A stretch of 64,000 nucleotides of DNA from contig CAVTNM010000009.1 of the NCBI GenBank assembly GCA_963736055.1, positions 1 through 64,000 of the forward strand, in the 5' to 3' direction. The DNA comes from AC-32 sp963736055. Its GTDB lineage: Bacteria > Actinomycetota > Thermoleophilia > Gaiellales > Gaiellaceae. Positions 25,492-33,652 of the stretch are shown in pieces (the first letter of the stretch is position 1; each line of letters begins with the position of its first letter). A program made the position numbers and the translations under genes. The notes under the pieces are model-generated. The model was not told the DNA's origin, ran no database searches, and was given only the letters and a program-made list of their open reading frames with translations.

Positions 25492-25514
25492 CACCCGTAC
25501 TGGACGATGCGCCG
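25492..25514 (+). promoter_or_regulatory. Upstream motif copy 2
   Basis: CACCCGTACTGGACGATGCGCCG repeats the motif at 25213-25235 with the same spacing. It ends 90 bases before the gene at 25605. Two copies before two neighbouring small genes suggest common control. Confidence 0.45.
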
Positions 25515-25604
25515 AGCAGGGCTACAAGCCAGAGTTCTTCGCGACGGATAAGGCAAGAATCGAGAGACAGGCGCCGCACGGCGCGGCGGCTTGAAGGGAG
25601 ACAC

Positions 25605-26177
25605 GTGGCAATCGGACCCGTTCAACTCATAGTTCTGGGTTTCAACCACCCGGAGTTCCACGGCGAGATCATCGCCGAGCTCGAGCGGCTGCGCGAGAGC
25701 GACACCGTGCGGGTGATCGACGCGCTGGCGGTGCACAAGGACGCCGACGGAGAAATCGAGGTACAGCACCTGAGCAACCTCTCCAAGGACGAGGCGATCG
25801 AGCTCGGCAGCACCATCGGTGCGCTGATCGGCCTCGGGATCGAAGGCGAAGAGGGCGCGATCGCCGGAGCCGAGGCAGGCGCCGAGGCGGGCGCCGAAGG
25901 CATTCACGCCTTCTCCGACGAGGAGGCCTGGGATGTCGTGGAGGAAATCCCGAACGACTCGGCCGCCGCTCTGATTCTGATCGAGCATCACTGGGCGGTT
26001 CCGCTGCGGGACGCGATCGCGCGCGCGCACGGTTTCCGGATCAGCGACGGTTTCATCAGCCCGCTCGACCTGATCGAGATCGGGCTCATCTCGGGCGAAG
26101 AGGCCGAGGAGCTCCATGCGATGGAGAAGGGCGCAGCAGTGACGGCAGGCGCCACGACACAAGGAGGCTCCCGATGA
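25605..26177 (+). CDS. DUF6325/DUF1269-like protein
   Basis: 190 residues, acidic. It opens with a strand-helix unit VQLIVLGFNHPEFHGEIIAELERL and VRVIDALAVHKDADGEIEVQ, has a central Gly/Ala/Glu-rich stretch (GALIGLGIEGEEGAIAGAEA), then EIPNDSAAALILIEHHWAVPLRDAI. This pattern resembles the DUF6325/DUF1269 group of membrane-associated or stress proteins; function is not established. GTG 25605 has GAAGGGAG upstream. Its stop overlaps the ATG of a tiny Arg-rich ORF. Confidence 0.75.
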   Translation: MAIGPVQLIVLGFNHPEFHGEIIAELERLRESDTVRVIDALAVHKDADGEIEVQHLSNLSKDEAIELGSTIGALIGLGIEGEEGAIAGAEAGAEAGAEGIHAFSDEEAWDVVEEIPNDSAAALILIEHHWAVPLRDAIARAHGFRISDGFISPLDLIEIGLISGEEAEELHAMEKGAAVTAGATTQGGSR

Positions 26178-26233
26178 TGGGATCCCGCAGGGTTGCGCGG
26201 CGCACGAGTCGCCGGGTCGCCCGCCGCCGTTAA
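26174..26233 (+). CDS. Arg-rich 19-residue peptide, coupled to the DUF gene
   Basis: Encodes MMGSRRVARRTSRRVARRR, nine of nineteen residues Arg. AAGGAGG at 26161-26167, inside the end of the upstream gene, is a perfect Shine-Dalgarno for ATG 26174 (or 26177), and the ATGA overlap indicates translational coupling. A hairpin follows at 26255. Despite its size the signals make a translated peptide likely. It could bind nucleic acid, membrane lipid or the very acidic protein encoded just upstream; this is inference. Confidence 0.6.
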   Translation: MMGSRRVARRTSRRVARRR

Positions 26234-26254
26234 CGCGCATTTCGTCGAAGAGCC

Positions 26255-26274
26255 GTGCCGCCGCTAGGCGGCAC
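26255..26274 (+). terminator. Perfect 8-bp hairpin
   Basis: GTGCCGCC and GGCGGCAC pair around a GCTA loop, 21 bases after the Arg-rich peptide. There is no clear U run, but a perfect stem between two transcription units fits a terminator. Confidence 0.6.
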
Positions 26275-26309
26275 GTCGTGTTGCCCCAAGGGCGGCTGAA
26301 GCAGGCACC

Positions 26310-26978
26310 GTGGGCACGCTAGTCGCCGAGGTCGCGGCGCTCGGGCTGGCGGTCGCCTTCACGAGCCCGGTCTCGGTGGTGACCGTGATCGTCCTGCTCA
26401 GTCTGCCCGCGGGGCGGCGACGTGGGATCGCCTTCCTCATCGGTTGGCTGATCGCATTGGCGGTGATCGCCGCGCTCATCCTCTTCGTCCTTCACGGCCA
26501 GGACTTCGGTTCCAGGAGATCCAGTCCCTCTCGAGCTGCCTCCGCGCTCGAGGTGCTGCTCGGCTCCGTGCTGCTGATCTGGGCGGTCGTCGCCTACCGA
26601 CGGCGCGCACCGGCGAGCGGAGACGCGTCACCGCCCAAGTGGCTCGATCGCATCGAGGGGACGCACTGGCTGCTCGCCGTCGCCGTTGGAGCGCTCATGC
26701 TCAGCTATGGGCTCACGCTGGCCGCGGCGAGCGAGATCCTCAAGGCGAACGTCAGCACTCTCGATGCCGGGGTCGCGATCGGGGTCTTCGCCGTGACCTC
26801 GATGATCACCGTCGCCGCGCCGATCGTCGCGGTCGTGGCCGCGCCGGAGCGCTCCGAGCAGCGGTTGGCGACGTGGAAAGCGTGGCTGCTCGGCAACTCG
26901 CGCACCGTCGTGCTCGTCGTGCTGATGGTCGTCGCCGCGTTTCTGATCGTTCGAGGAGTGCACGATCTGGTGACATGA
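26310..26978 (+). CDS. GAP-family (Sap-like) membrane transport protein
   Basis: 222 residues with about six TM helices: LGLAVAFTSPVSVVTVIVLL, then LIGWLIALAVIAALILFVL, VLLGSVLLIWAVVAY, LAVAVGALMLSYGLTLA, ITVAAPIVAVVAA and VVLVVLMVVAAFLIV. The arrangement and the SPVS motif in helix 1 resemble the GAP/sulfolipid-addressing and LysE-like transporters of actinobacteria. Start is GTG 26310; AGGCACC upstream is only a weak ribosome site. The substrate is unknown. Confidence 0.75.
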   Translation: MGTLVAEVAALGLAVAFTSPVSVVTVIVLLSLPAGRRRGIAFLIGWLIALAVIAALILFVLHGQDFGSRRSSPSRAASALEVLLGSVLLIWAVVAYRRRAPASGDASPPKWLDRIEGTHWLLAVAVGALMLSYGLTLAAASEILKANVSTLDAGVAIGVFAVTSMITVAAPIVAVVAAPERSEQRLATWKAWLLGNSRTVVLVVLMVVAAFLIVRGVHDLVT

Positions 26979-27007
26979 CGGTGGCGCCCCGGATCTAGAC
27001 TGGGGCC

Positions 27008-27220
27008 ATGGCGATCGAGTTCGCCGTACAACGGCTCGGGATCGGCGACGTCGTCCTGGTCGACCTTCCCGGCCAGGCCGAGAAGGTCGAGGCTACGGTC
27101 GTGCGCGACATCGACCGAAGCGAGACGACCGTGCGCGCAACATTCCGAGTAGAGGGACGCGATGATTTCGTCAAGGAGTGGCCACTAGACGAGCTGGTCA
27201 CGGTCGTTCGCGGGCCCTGA
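27008..27220 (+). CDS. Small conserved hypothetical protein
   Basis: 70 residues, soluble, mostly beta strands (GIGDVVLVDLPG, KVEATVVRDI, TTVRATFRVEG, DELVTVVRG), like a small SH3-type barrel. TAGACT lies six bases before ATG 27008 and there is no Shine-Dalgarno, so it is probably leaderless. No family is recognised. Confidence 0.65.
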   Translation: MAIEFAVQRLGIGDVVLVDLPGQAEKVEATVVRDIDRSETTVRATFRVEGRDDFVKEWPLDELVTVVRGP

Positions 27221-27305
27221 CCGAAGGGTCGCCAGGATCCCGGTCGGCCGAGGCCTGCTCGGCCTCTGCGTCTGGCCCCAGCGCGGCCGCTACTCGCTCG
27301 GCCAT
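27198..27305 (-). CDS. Possible 35-residue acidic peptide
   Basis: On the minus strand ATG 27305 is preceded by GGAGGA with an eight-base gap and opens a 35-codon frame beginning MAERVAAALGPDAEAEQ and ending SVRARERP. It overlaps the end of the 70-residue gene in antisense. The ribosome site is good, but length and composition alone do not prove coding. It fills most of the gap before the response regulator. Confidence 0.3.
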   Translation of the reverse strand: MAERVAAALGPDAEAEQASADRDPGDPSVRARERP

Positions 27306-27371
27306 ACAGGAATCCTCCGCTGACGCGAAGGACCTCCGTCGCTGCTTGAACTGGAGGGCTACGCTGGTGTC

Positions 27372-28037
27372 GTGTCAGGGGTCCGGATTCTCGTCGTGGA
27401 CGACGATCCGCCGATCCGCCGCATGCTCGAGCGGACGCTCGTCGCCGAGGGATACGAGATCAGGACGGCGGCGGACGGGGGTGCCGCCCTGGTGGAGGTC
27501 GAGCACGCGGCGCCCGATCTCCTCGTCCTCGACGTCGCGATGCCCGGCCTCGACGGGCTCGAGGTGTGCCGTCGCGTTCGCGCCAAGGGCCTCGGTTTCC
27601 CGGTGTTGCTTCTGACCGCGCGTGATGCTCTCGGCGAGCGCGTGGCCGGGCTCGACGCCGGCGCCGACGACTACCTCGTGAAACCGTTCGCCCCGGAGGA
27701 GCTGCTCGCTCGCATGCGCGCGCTCCTGCGCCGCGGCCGAGAGCCGGCGGAGTTGCTCGCGTTCGGCGATCTCGTCCTCGAGATCTCCACACGCTCGGCG
27801 CAGCGCGGTGATCGCCGGCTGGCTCTCAGCGGGCGGGAGGCAGACCTGCTGGAGCTTCTCCTACGCAACTCGCGGCAGGTGGTCAGCCGCGAGCTCGCGC
27901 TCGAGCGCGTCTGGGGCGGCGTGGCGGCCGCGAGCCCGAACGTCGTCGATCGTTACGTCTCCTACCTGCGGCGCAAGCTGGGCAAGCCGCCGCTGATCCA
28001 CGCAGTGCGCGGCACCGGCTTCATTCTCGGCCCGTGA
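27372..28037 (+). CDS. OmpR-family response regulator
   Basis: 221 residues. The receiver domain covers 5-118 with the acidic pocket VVDDD, phospho-acceptor Asp54 in LVLDVAMPG, Thr in LLLTARD and Lys in YLVKPF. A winged-helix DNA-binding domain follows (ALSGREADLLELLLRNSRQVV, DRYVSYLRRKLG, AVRGTGFIL). GTG 27372. Its stop overlaps the next start (GTGA), placing it first in a five-gene overlapping operon with its kinase, a LolA-like protein and an ABC exporter. Confidence 0.95.
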   Translation: MSGVRILVVDDDPPIRRMLERTLVAEGYEIRTAADGGAALVEVEHAAPDLLVLDVAMPGLDGLEVCRRVRAKGLGFPVLLLTARDALGERVAGLDAGADDYLVKPFAPEELLARMRALLRRGREPAELLAFGDLVLEISTRSAQRGDRRLALSGREADLLELLLRNSRQVVSRELALERVWGGVAAASPNVVDRYVSYLRRKLGKPPLIHAVRGTGFILGP

Positions 28038-29419
28038 GCCACCGCTCGATCCAGCTCCGTGCGGTCCTGGCCGCCGGCGTGGCGATCGTGCTCGTCCTCG
28101 TCGTGGTGGGAGCCGCGCTCGATCTCCTGGTCAGCGGACACCTCCACAGGTCGCTCGACCGGACGCTTCGTCAACGCGCGGTCGAGGTGGCGCAGTTGAG
28201 TGCATCTGCGCCCGCTGTTCTGACGAGGCCGGGAGCCCTCGACTCCCCGGTGGGCTCGACGCAGCTATCGGTCGAGGTCGTCGACCGCCGCGGCCGCATC
28301 GTGGCGCGATCACTCACCCTCGGAGCGCGGGTCCTGCCACTCGGCGGGCTCGTCCGCTCGGCGATCGCAAGCGGCGCTTCAGGCTATCGAGACACGAAGC
28401 TCGGTACGGATCCTGCACGCGTCTACGTCGCGCCGCTCGCCGAGTTCGGAGGCAGGGCCGCGGGCGGAGCAGTGCTCGTGGCAGCGTCGACAGACGATCT
28501 GCGCGATACCGTTGCGAGCCTCCGCCTCTTCGTCGTGCTCGCGGCTCTGGGCGCTGCGATCCTGGCCGCCGGACCGGTCGCCCTGCTCATGCGGCGAGCC
28601 CTCCGGCCGCTCGGGCAGCTCGCCAACGCTGCAGCGGAGATCGAGCGAACAGGCGACCCGCGGCGCCGGCTACCCGAGCACCAGGCCGCGGACGAGGTGG
28701 GGAGGCTGGGGACGACGCTGAACGCGATGCTCGCCAGCCTCGAGCACTCTCGCGACGCGGAACGGCGTTTCCTCGCCGACGCCTCGCACGAGCTGCGCAC
28801 CCCTCTCACCGCGCTGCGCGGCAACGTGGCGTATCTGCGGCGGCACGGTCAGACGCCGGAGCTCGTGGAGGAGTTGGAGCGCGACGCCGAGCGTCTCGCC
28901 GGGCTGGCGGACGACCTGCTCGTCCTCTCGCGTGAGGAGGCTGCCGACGCTCCGGTCGGCGAAGTCCGGCTCGATCTGCTCGCTCAGGCGGCCGAGGAGG
29001 CGGATCCCGCCGTGGAGGCTCGTGCGCCTCGGCCGGTTCGCGTGCGCGGCGACCGGGCGGCGCTCGAGCGCGCGCTCTCCAACCTCGTCGAGAACGCGCA
29101 CCGGTACGGCCCGGAGGGCGGCAAGATCACCGTCACCGCGACCCAGCACCGGGGGTCGGCTGTCCTCAGCGTCTCCGACGAGGGCCGTGGCCTTCAGCCC
29201 TACCAGTTCACGCGGGCGTTCGAGCGCTTCTGGCGAGGAGACGGCGGTGGGTCGGGCTCCGGCCTCGGCCTCTCGATCGTCCGTGCGACCGCGGAGCGGC
29301 ATGGCGGCCGCGCTTTCGCGCAGGGATCCGTCTTCACGATCGAGCTGCCGGCTCTCAGAGATCTCTCAGAGACCGCCGGTACAACGAACGGTGGACAGCT
29401 CGAGAAAGGAACGCCGTGA
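28034..29419 (+). CDS. Membrane sensor histidine kinase
   Basis: 461 residues. An N-terminal TM helix (AVLAAGVAIVLVLVVVGAAL), an outer sensor region of about 130 residues, a second TM (LFVVLAALGAAILAAGPVALL), a HAMP segment, the HisKA site HELRTP with His252, and the ATPase domain with N box NLVENAHRYG, DEGRG and GSGLGLSIVRATAERHGG. It pairs with the regulator upstream (4-base overlap) and the LolA-like gene downstream (4-base overlap). The signal is likely an envelope condition. Confidence 0.95.
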   Translation: MSHRSIQLRAVLAAGVAIVLVLVVVGAALDLLVSGHLHRSLDRTLRQRAVEVAQLSASAPAVLTRPGALDSPVGSTQLSVEVVDRRGRIVARSLTLGARVLPLGGLVRSAIASGASGYRDTKLGTDPARVYVAPLAEFGGRAAGGAVLVAASTDDLRDTVASLRLFVVLAALGAAILAAGPVALLMRRALRPLGQLANAAAEIERTGDPRRRLPEHQAADEVGRLGTTLNAMLASLEHSRDAERRFLADASHELRTPLTALRGNVAYLRRHGQTPELVEELERDAERLAGLADDLLVLSREEAADAPVGEVRLDLLAQAAEEADPAVEARAPRPVRVRGDRAALERALSNLVENAHRYGPEGGKITVTATQHRGSAVLSVSDEGRGLQPYQFTRAFERFWRGDGGGSGSGLGLSIVRATAERHGGRAFAQGSVFTIELPALRDLSETAGTTNGGQLEKGTP

Positions 29420-30597
29420 AGCTCCTGCGCACGCTCTCCACTCCCCGTTTGGCAATGCTCTTCGTCGGCGTCGTCGCGCTGGTCGTGGTCGCCGCCTCGG
29501 TTGCCGTCGCCGCGATGGGCGGCGGCGGGCCGACACCGCCGGCGAAGCCGCTTGCGCAGGCGGTCCACGCCGGTCTCGCCGCCTCGAACCCGGACGGAAT
29601 CACCGCGCGGATCAAGTTCACGAACCGGCTGTTCCCGTCGGGCGACCTGCTCGGGAACGTCGGCTCGGCCCTGATGTCGGGCGCCTCCGGGCGCCTCTGG
29701 CTGACGAACGCCGGGACGGGCCGTCTCGAGCTTCAGTCCAACGCCGGCGACGTGCAGGTCGTGTGGAACACGAAGGGCGTGAGCGTGTACGACGCGTCGT
29801 CCAACACGGTCTACAAGGCGACCCTGCCCGGGCCGAGCCAGGAGGCGAATCCGACCCACCCCGCGGGCGGGCCGCCGGCGCTCTCGGAGATCGGCAAGTT
29901 CCTGGCGAAGCTCCGCGAGCACGCAACGCTGTCCGGCGCGCAGCCCACCGACGTGGCGGGACAGGCCGCGTACCGCGTGCACATCTCGCCCAGGCACGAC
30001 GGCGGCCTGCTCGGATCGGCGGAGCTCGCCTGGGACGCCGCCCGCGGCGTTCCACTCGTCGTGGCCATCTTCGCCCAGGGCAGCTCTTCGCCGGTGCTCG
30101 AGCTCAAGGTGACCCACATCTCGTACGGGTCGGTCCCGGCGAGCGACGTCGCGATCTCTCCGCCGGCGGGAGCGAAGACCGTCGACCTCGGCTCCGCAGC
30201 GAAGGCGGCTGTGCACTCCAGGAGCGAAGGCAAGCCGGTGAGCGGCCTTGAAGCGGCCAAGTCGGCGGCCGGCTTCCCGGTCGTCGCGCCCGCCACGCTC
30301 GTCGGCCTCCCACGACAGGACGTACGGGCGGTCGGCGGCGCCGACTCGAAGGCTGTTCTCGTGATCTACGGCCAGGGTCTCGGCGCGATCGTTGTCTTCG
30401 AGCGGAAGTCCGACTCGGCCCAGCAGGGCGGGATGCTCTCGAGCCTGCCGAGGGTCTCGATCGACGGCCTGACCGGCCACGAGCTCGCGACGCAGCTCGG
30501 GACGGCTATCCAGTGGCAGCGCAACGGCGTCGCCTACGTGCTCGCAGGCTCCTTGCCGCCGGCAGCCGCCGAGTCGGCAGCACGCGATCTCAAGTGA
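29416..30597 (+). CDS. Membrane-anchored LolA/RseB-like envelope protein
   Basis: 393 residues with an N-terminal TM or uncleaved signal (LAMLFVGVVALVVVAASVAVAAM). The outer part has the curved-sheet pattern of LolA/RseB/DUF2092 proteins: SGASGRLWLTNAGTGRLELQ, GDVQVVWNTKGVSVYDAS, then AYRVHISPRHDGGLLGSAELAWD and a C-terminal VAYVLAG strand. Such folds bind lipid or lipoprotein. Fused by overlaps into a kinase/ABC operon, it may carry the sensed or exported substrate. In a monoderm a Lol chaperone role is not expected, so the function is open. Confidence 0.78.
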   Translation: MKLLRTLSTPRLAMLFVGVVALVVVAASVAVAAMGGGGPTPPAKPLAQAVHAGLAASNPDGITARIKFTNRLFPSGDLLGNVGSALMSGASGRLWLTNAGTGRLELQSNAGDVQVVWNTKGVSVYDASSNTVYKATLPGPSQEANPTHPAGGPPALSEIGKFLAKLREHATLSGAQPTDVAGQAAYRVHISPRHDGGLLGSAELAWDAARGVPLVVAIFAQGSSSPVLELKVTHISYGSVPASDVAISPPAGAKTVDLGSAAKAAVHSRSEGKPVSGLEAAKSAAGFPVVAPATLVGLPRQDVRAVGGADSKAVLVIYGQGLGAIVVFERKSDSAQQGGMLSSLPRVSIDGLTGHELATQLGTAIQWQRNGVAYVLAGSLPPAAAESAARDLK

Positions 30598-31538
30598 CCG
30601 ACGCTCCTCCCGTCACCGCGCGCGGTCTGGTCAAGCGCTACGGAGAGATCGTCGCCGTCGACCACGTCGACTTGACCGTCGAGCCCGGCGACGTCTTCGG
30701 CTACCTCGGTCCAAACGGCGCGGGCAAGACGACCTCGCTGAGGATGATGCTCGGCCTGATCCGCCCGAGCGAGGGCTCGGTCCGCCTCTTCGGCCGCGAC
30801 CCGCTCGCCGATGGAGCCAAGGCGCTCGACGGCGTCGCGGGCTTCGTCGAGGAGCCTCGCTTCTACCCATACCTCTCGGGGCGCAAGAACCTGCGGCTGC
30901 TCGCCGACTACGACGACGGGGACTCGCGCGCCCGGATCGAGGAGATGCTCGAGCTCGTCGATTTGCGCGACCGTGCGAAGGACCGGGTGGGCGGGTACTC
31001 GCACGGCATGCGCCAACGGCTCGGCATCGCGGCCTCGCTGATTCGCCGGCCACGTCTGCTCCTGCTCGACGAGCCGACAACCGGGCTGGACCCGGCGGGC
31101 ATGCGGGACATGCGCGAGCTCGTGCGCAGGCTCGCGGGTGAAGGGATCACCGTGCTCCTCTCGAGCCACCTTCTCGGAGAGGTCGAGGATCTCTGCAACC
31201 GCGTAGCGATCGTTCGCAAGGGCCGGATCGTGTACGAGGGCGCCCTCACGCAGCTGCTCGCGACGGCGGCGGCCGGCTACCGGATGCGAACCACCGAGCC
31301 CGAGCGGGCACGAGTGCTCAGTCTCTCGCAGCCAGGCATCGAAGACGTCGTCGTCGCCGACGGGGAGCTCGCGTTCAAGGCGGACGAAGACGCTGTGGCC
31401 GCGCTCTCGATCGCTCTCGGCCAGGCCCGGATCGGAGTCACCGGGCTTGTCCCGGCCACTGCGAGCCTGGAAGAGCTTTTCCTCGGGCTCACAGGCGGCG
31501 AGTCGAGCGACCACGATCGCGCCGAGGTGGTCGCCTGA
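30594..31538 (+). CDS. ABC transporter ATP-binding protein
   Basis: 314 residues. Walker A GPNGAGKTT near residue 40, Q-loop region FVEEPRFYPYLSG, signature YSHGMRQR, Walker B LLLLDEPTTGLDP and the H-loop SSHLL. The C-terminal extension after about 220 is typical of drug/bacitracin-type exporters with ABC-2 permeases. Start GTG 30594 overlaps the LolA-like stop by four bases, and its own stop overlaps the permease ATG. Confidence 0.95.
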   Translation: MTDAPPVTARGLVKRYGEIVAVDHVDLTVEPGDVFGYLGPNGAGKTTSLRMMLGLIRPSEGSVRLFGRDPLADGAKALDGVAGFVEEPRFYPYLSGRKNLRLLADYDDGDSRARIEEMLELVDLRDRAKDRVGGYSHGMRQRLGIAASLIRRPRLLLLDEPTTGLDPAGMRDMRELVRRLAGEGITVLLSSHLLGEVEDLCNRVAIVRKGRIVYEGALTQLLATAAAGYRMRTTEPERARVLSLSQPGIEDVVVADGELAFKADEDAVAALSIALGQARIGVTGLVPATASLEELFLGLTGGESSDHDRAEVVA

Positions 31539-32353
31539 TGAGCGCCGTCGCGAAGGTCTACCGCTGGGAGATCGCGAAGCTCTTGGCGCAGAAGCGAACC
31601 TATCTCGGGATCGTGACGGCCGCGCTCGTCCCGGTCATCTTCGTCGTCGTGCTTGTGCTCCAGACCGGAGGCCCCAACGACGTCCCGCTGGGTCGCTACA
31701 TCCGCGACACCGGTCTCGCCGTGCCGTTCGTCGTCCTCTTCTTCATGTCGATCTGGGGCTTTCCGCTGATCACCGCGCTCGTCGCCGGGGACATCGTCGC
31801 CGCCGAGAGTCACAACGGCACCCTCAAGACCATCCTGACTCGCTCACGCGAACGCAGCCAGGTCTTGACGGGGAAAGTGCTTGCCGCGATCAGCTACACG
31901 CTTGTGATCATCTTCGCCATGGGCCTGGTCGGCCTCATGGCAGGGAGTATCGCCTGGGGATTTCACCCGCTCACCTCGCTCTCCGGCACGAAGATCTCCG
32001 CGGGCCACGGGCTCGGCCTTCTCGGCGCGAGCCTCGCGATCTACGCGCTCCCGCTCGTGGGCGTCGCCGCCTTTGGGCTGATGCTCTCGACAATGACGCG
32101 CAACAGCGCGGCGGCAGTCGTAGGGACGTTGATGTGGGCGCTGCTGATGCAGCTGCTCGGCGTCCTCCCGGGGACCGAGAGTTTCCGCGCTTACCTGCTC
32201 GGCACCCAGTTCGACGCCTGGCACGGCTTCCTGCGGGTACCTGCCGACTGGACCCCGGTGACCCGGGCGGTCTGGGTCTGTGCGCTGTACATCGCTCTTC
32301 CGCTCGTCGCGGCGTACGTCGTCTTCCTGCGCCGCGACGTCGCCGGCGACTAG
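31538..32353 (+). CDS. ABC-2 type permease
   Basis: 271 residues with six predicted TM helices, for example IVTAALVPVIFVVVLVL, FVVLFFMSIWGFPLITALVAG, AISYTLVIIFAMGLVGLMAG and LGASLAIYALPLVGVAAFGLML. The segment AGDIVAAESHNGTLKTILTRSRER is the conserved cytoplasmic coupling region of ABC-2 permeases. It is the last gene of the regulator-kinase-LolA-like-ATPase-permease operon. It probably exports a drug or peptide, or acts with the ATPase as part of a sensing complex. Confidence 0.92.
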   Translation: MSAVAKVYRWEIAKLLAQKRTYLGIVTAALVPVIFVVVLVLQTGGPNDVPLGRYIRDTGLAVPFVVLFFMSIWGFPLITALVAGDIVAAESHNGTLKTILTRSRERSQVLTGKVLAAISYTLVIIFAMGLVGLMAGSIAWGFHPLTSLSGTKISAGHGLGLLGASLAIYALPLVGVAAFGLMLSTMTRNSAAAVVGTLMWALLMQLLGVLPGTESFRAYLLGTQFDAWHGFLRVPADWTPVTRAVWVCALYIALPLVAAYVVFLRRDVAGD

Positions 32354-32356
32354 CGC

Positions 32357-33568
32357 CTACAGCGGGACGCGATCGGACAGGAGGTAGGCGCACACCGTGA
32401 GCGCCAGCACCCAGGCGAGCCGGTCCTCTTCGATCGCCGCGAGAGGGACGATCCAGACCGCGTACCACGGCAGCACCCACGGGCTCGCGAGCACGATCAG
32501 CCCCGTAGCGAGGGCGAGCCTTGGGCGCCCTGCGCGCGCGTCTCGCACGAGCCAGGGGAGCGCGACGATCAGCGGGAGCGCCGCCACCAGGTCGGCGAGA
32601 GGACGGGGGAGGCCGAGCTCCACTAGGCGAGAGGGGAGTGAGAAGCCCGCGTGATGCCGGGTCAGCGGCAGGAATGCCGTGACCCAGGCCGTTCCGAAGG
32701 CGAGGGAGGCGGCAGCGCCTACGACGGTCAACGTCACCAGGAACCCGGCGGCGATGCGCCGTGCGTTGCGCCCCGGGGTTGCAATCAGGCTCAGAGGAAG
32801 GAGCACGAGCGGCACCCACTTCACCCCGACGGCGATCGCCCAGCTCGCACCCGCCAGTGCCGGCCTGCGCCGCAGGGCGAGCGCAAGCGCGCCCAGGACG
32901 AAGGCGACCATCCAGACGTCGTTGTGCCCACCCCCGGCGAAGTCGAGGGCGAGCATCGGATTCCAGCCGACGAAGGCGGCCGCGAACGCGGGCATAGGGG
33001 CGGCGAGCGCCGCGAGCCCGACCAGCACTAGCATTCCCAGGGCAGCAAGGAGTCGATACGTGAAGGCCGTGGTCTCGGCGGATCTGCCGGTCGCAGTCGC
33101 AAGGCCCGCAGAAGCAGCCGAGAACACCGGACCGTAGACCGACCTGGTTCCTCGCCATGCGGGCGCCATCTGTCGTTCGCCGGGATCGGAGGCGTAGCGC
33201 GAAGGGGGAGCAACGTACGGGTTTGCGTCGTGGGCGGTGACCAGGCGCCCGTACGTCCAGTACGCGTAGACGTCACGCGAGAGGAGCAGCGGCCCGGCCA
33301 GCGGAATGAGCTGGATCGCGGCCGCGATGACGCAGACCACGATGAGGCTCTGACTGCGTCTGCGGATGACCGCAAGTGCCAGTACATAGAGAGCGAATGC
33401 ACCTGCCGCTGCCGCCAGGAAGACGACCCCGGGGAGATCGCTCGTCTCCGGTCGGCCCGGGGCGATCGGCGAACCGGGTATGGACGCGGCGACGACCGTG
33501 AGGGCCAGCAACCCAGCGACCGCAAGACCCAGACCCGCCGGCGGCAACCGAAGGGGAGACGCGCTCAC
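32357..33568 (-). CDS. GT-C polyprenol-phosphate-sugar-dependent glycosyltransferase
   Basis: About 403 residues with ten or more TM helices. The first outer loop has LLSRDVYAYWTYGRLVTAHDANPY, the acidic motif of GT87/MptB-like mannosyltransferases that use polyprenol-phosphate sugars, and later FVGWNPMLALDFAGGGHNDVWM. GTG 33568 is chosen because it precedes the first helix; the frame is open to TTG 33637. It likely builds an envelope glycan or lipoglycan. It is convergent with the ABC operon, three bases apart. Confidence 0.85.
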   Translation of the reverse strand: MSASPLRLPPAGLGLAVAGLLALTVVAASIPGSPIAPGRPETSDLPGVVFLAAAAGAFALYVLALAVIRRRSQSLIVVCVIAAAIQLIPLAGPLLLSRDVYAYWTYGRLVTAHDANPYVAPPSRYASDPGERQMAPAWRGTRSVYGPVFSAASAGLATATGRSAETTAFTYRLLAALGMLVLVGLAALAAPMPAFAAAFVGWNPMLALDFAGGGHNDVWMVAFVLGALALALRRRPALAGASWAIAVGVKWVPLVLLPLSLIATPGRNARRIAAGFLVTLTVVGAAASLAFGTAWVTAFLPLTRHHAGFSLPSRLVELGLPRPLADLVAALPLIVALPWLVRDARAGRPRLALATGLIVLASPWVLPWYAVWIVPLAAIEEDRLAWVLALTVCAYLLSDRVPL

Positions 33569-33652
33569 GCGATGGTCGAGAGACCGGAACCCACGCTGAC
33601 ATGATCGCGGCGCGTAGGCGTCGCCGCTCGAGAACAATCGGTGTGTGGGCGC

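Noticed and set aside
24552..26300. Integrated element at tRNA-Gly
   Set aside because: No integrase, no repeat of the tRNA 3' end was seen downstream, and gene style is the same as the surroundings.
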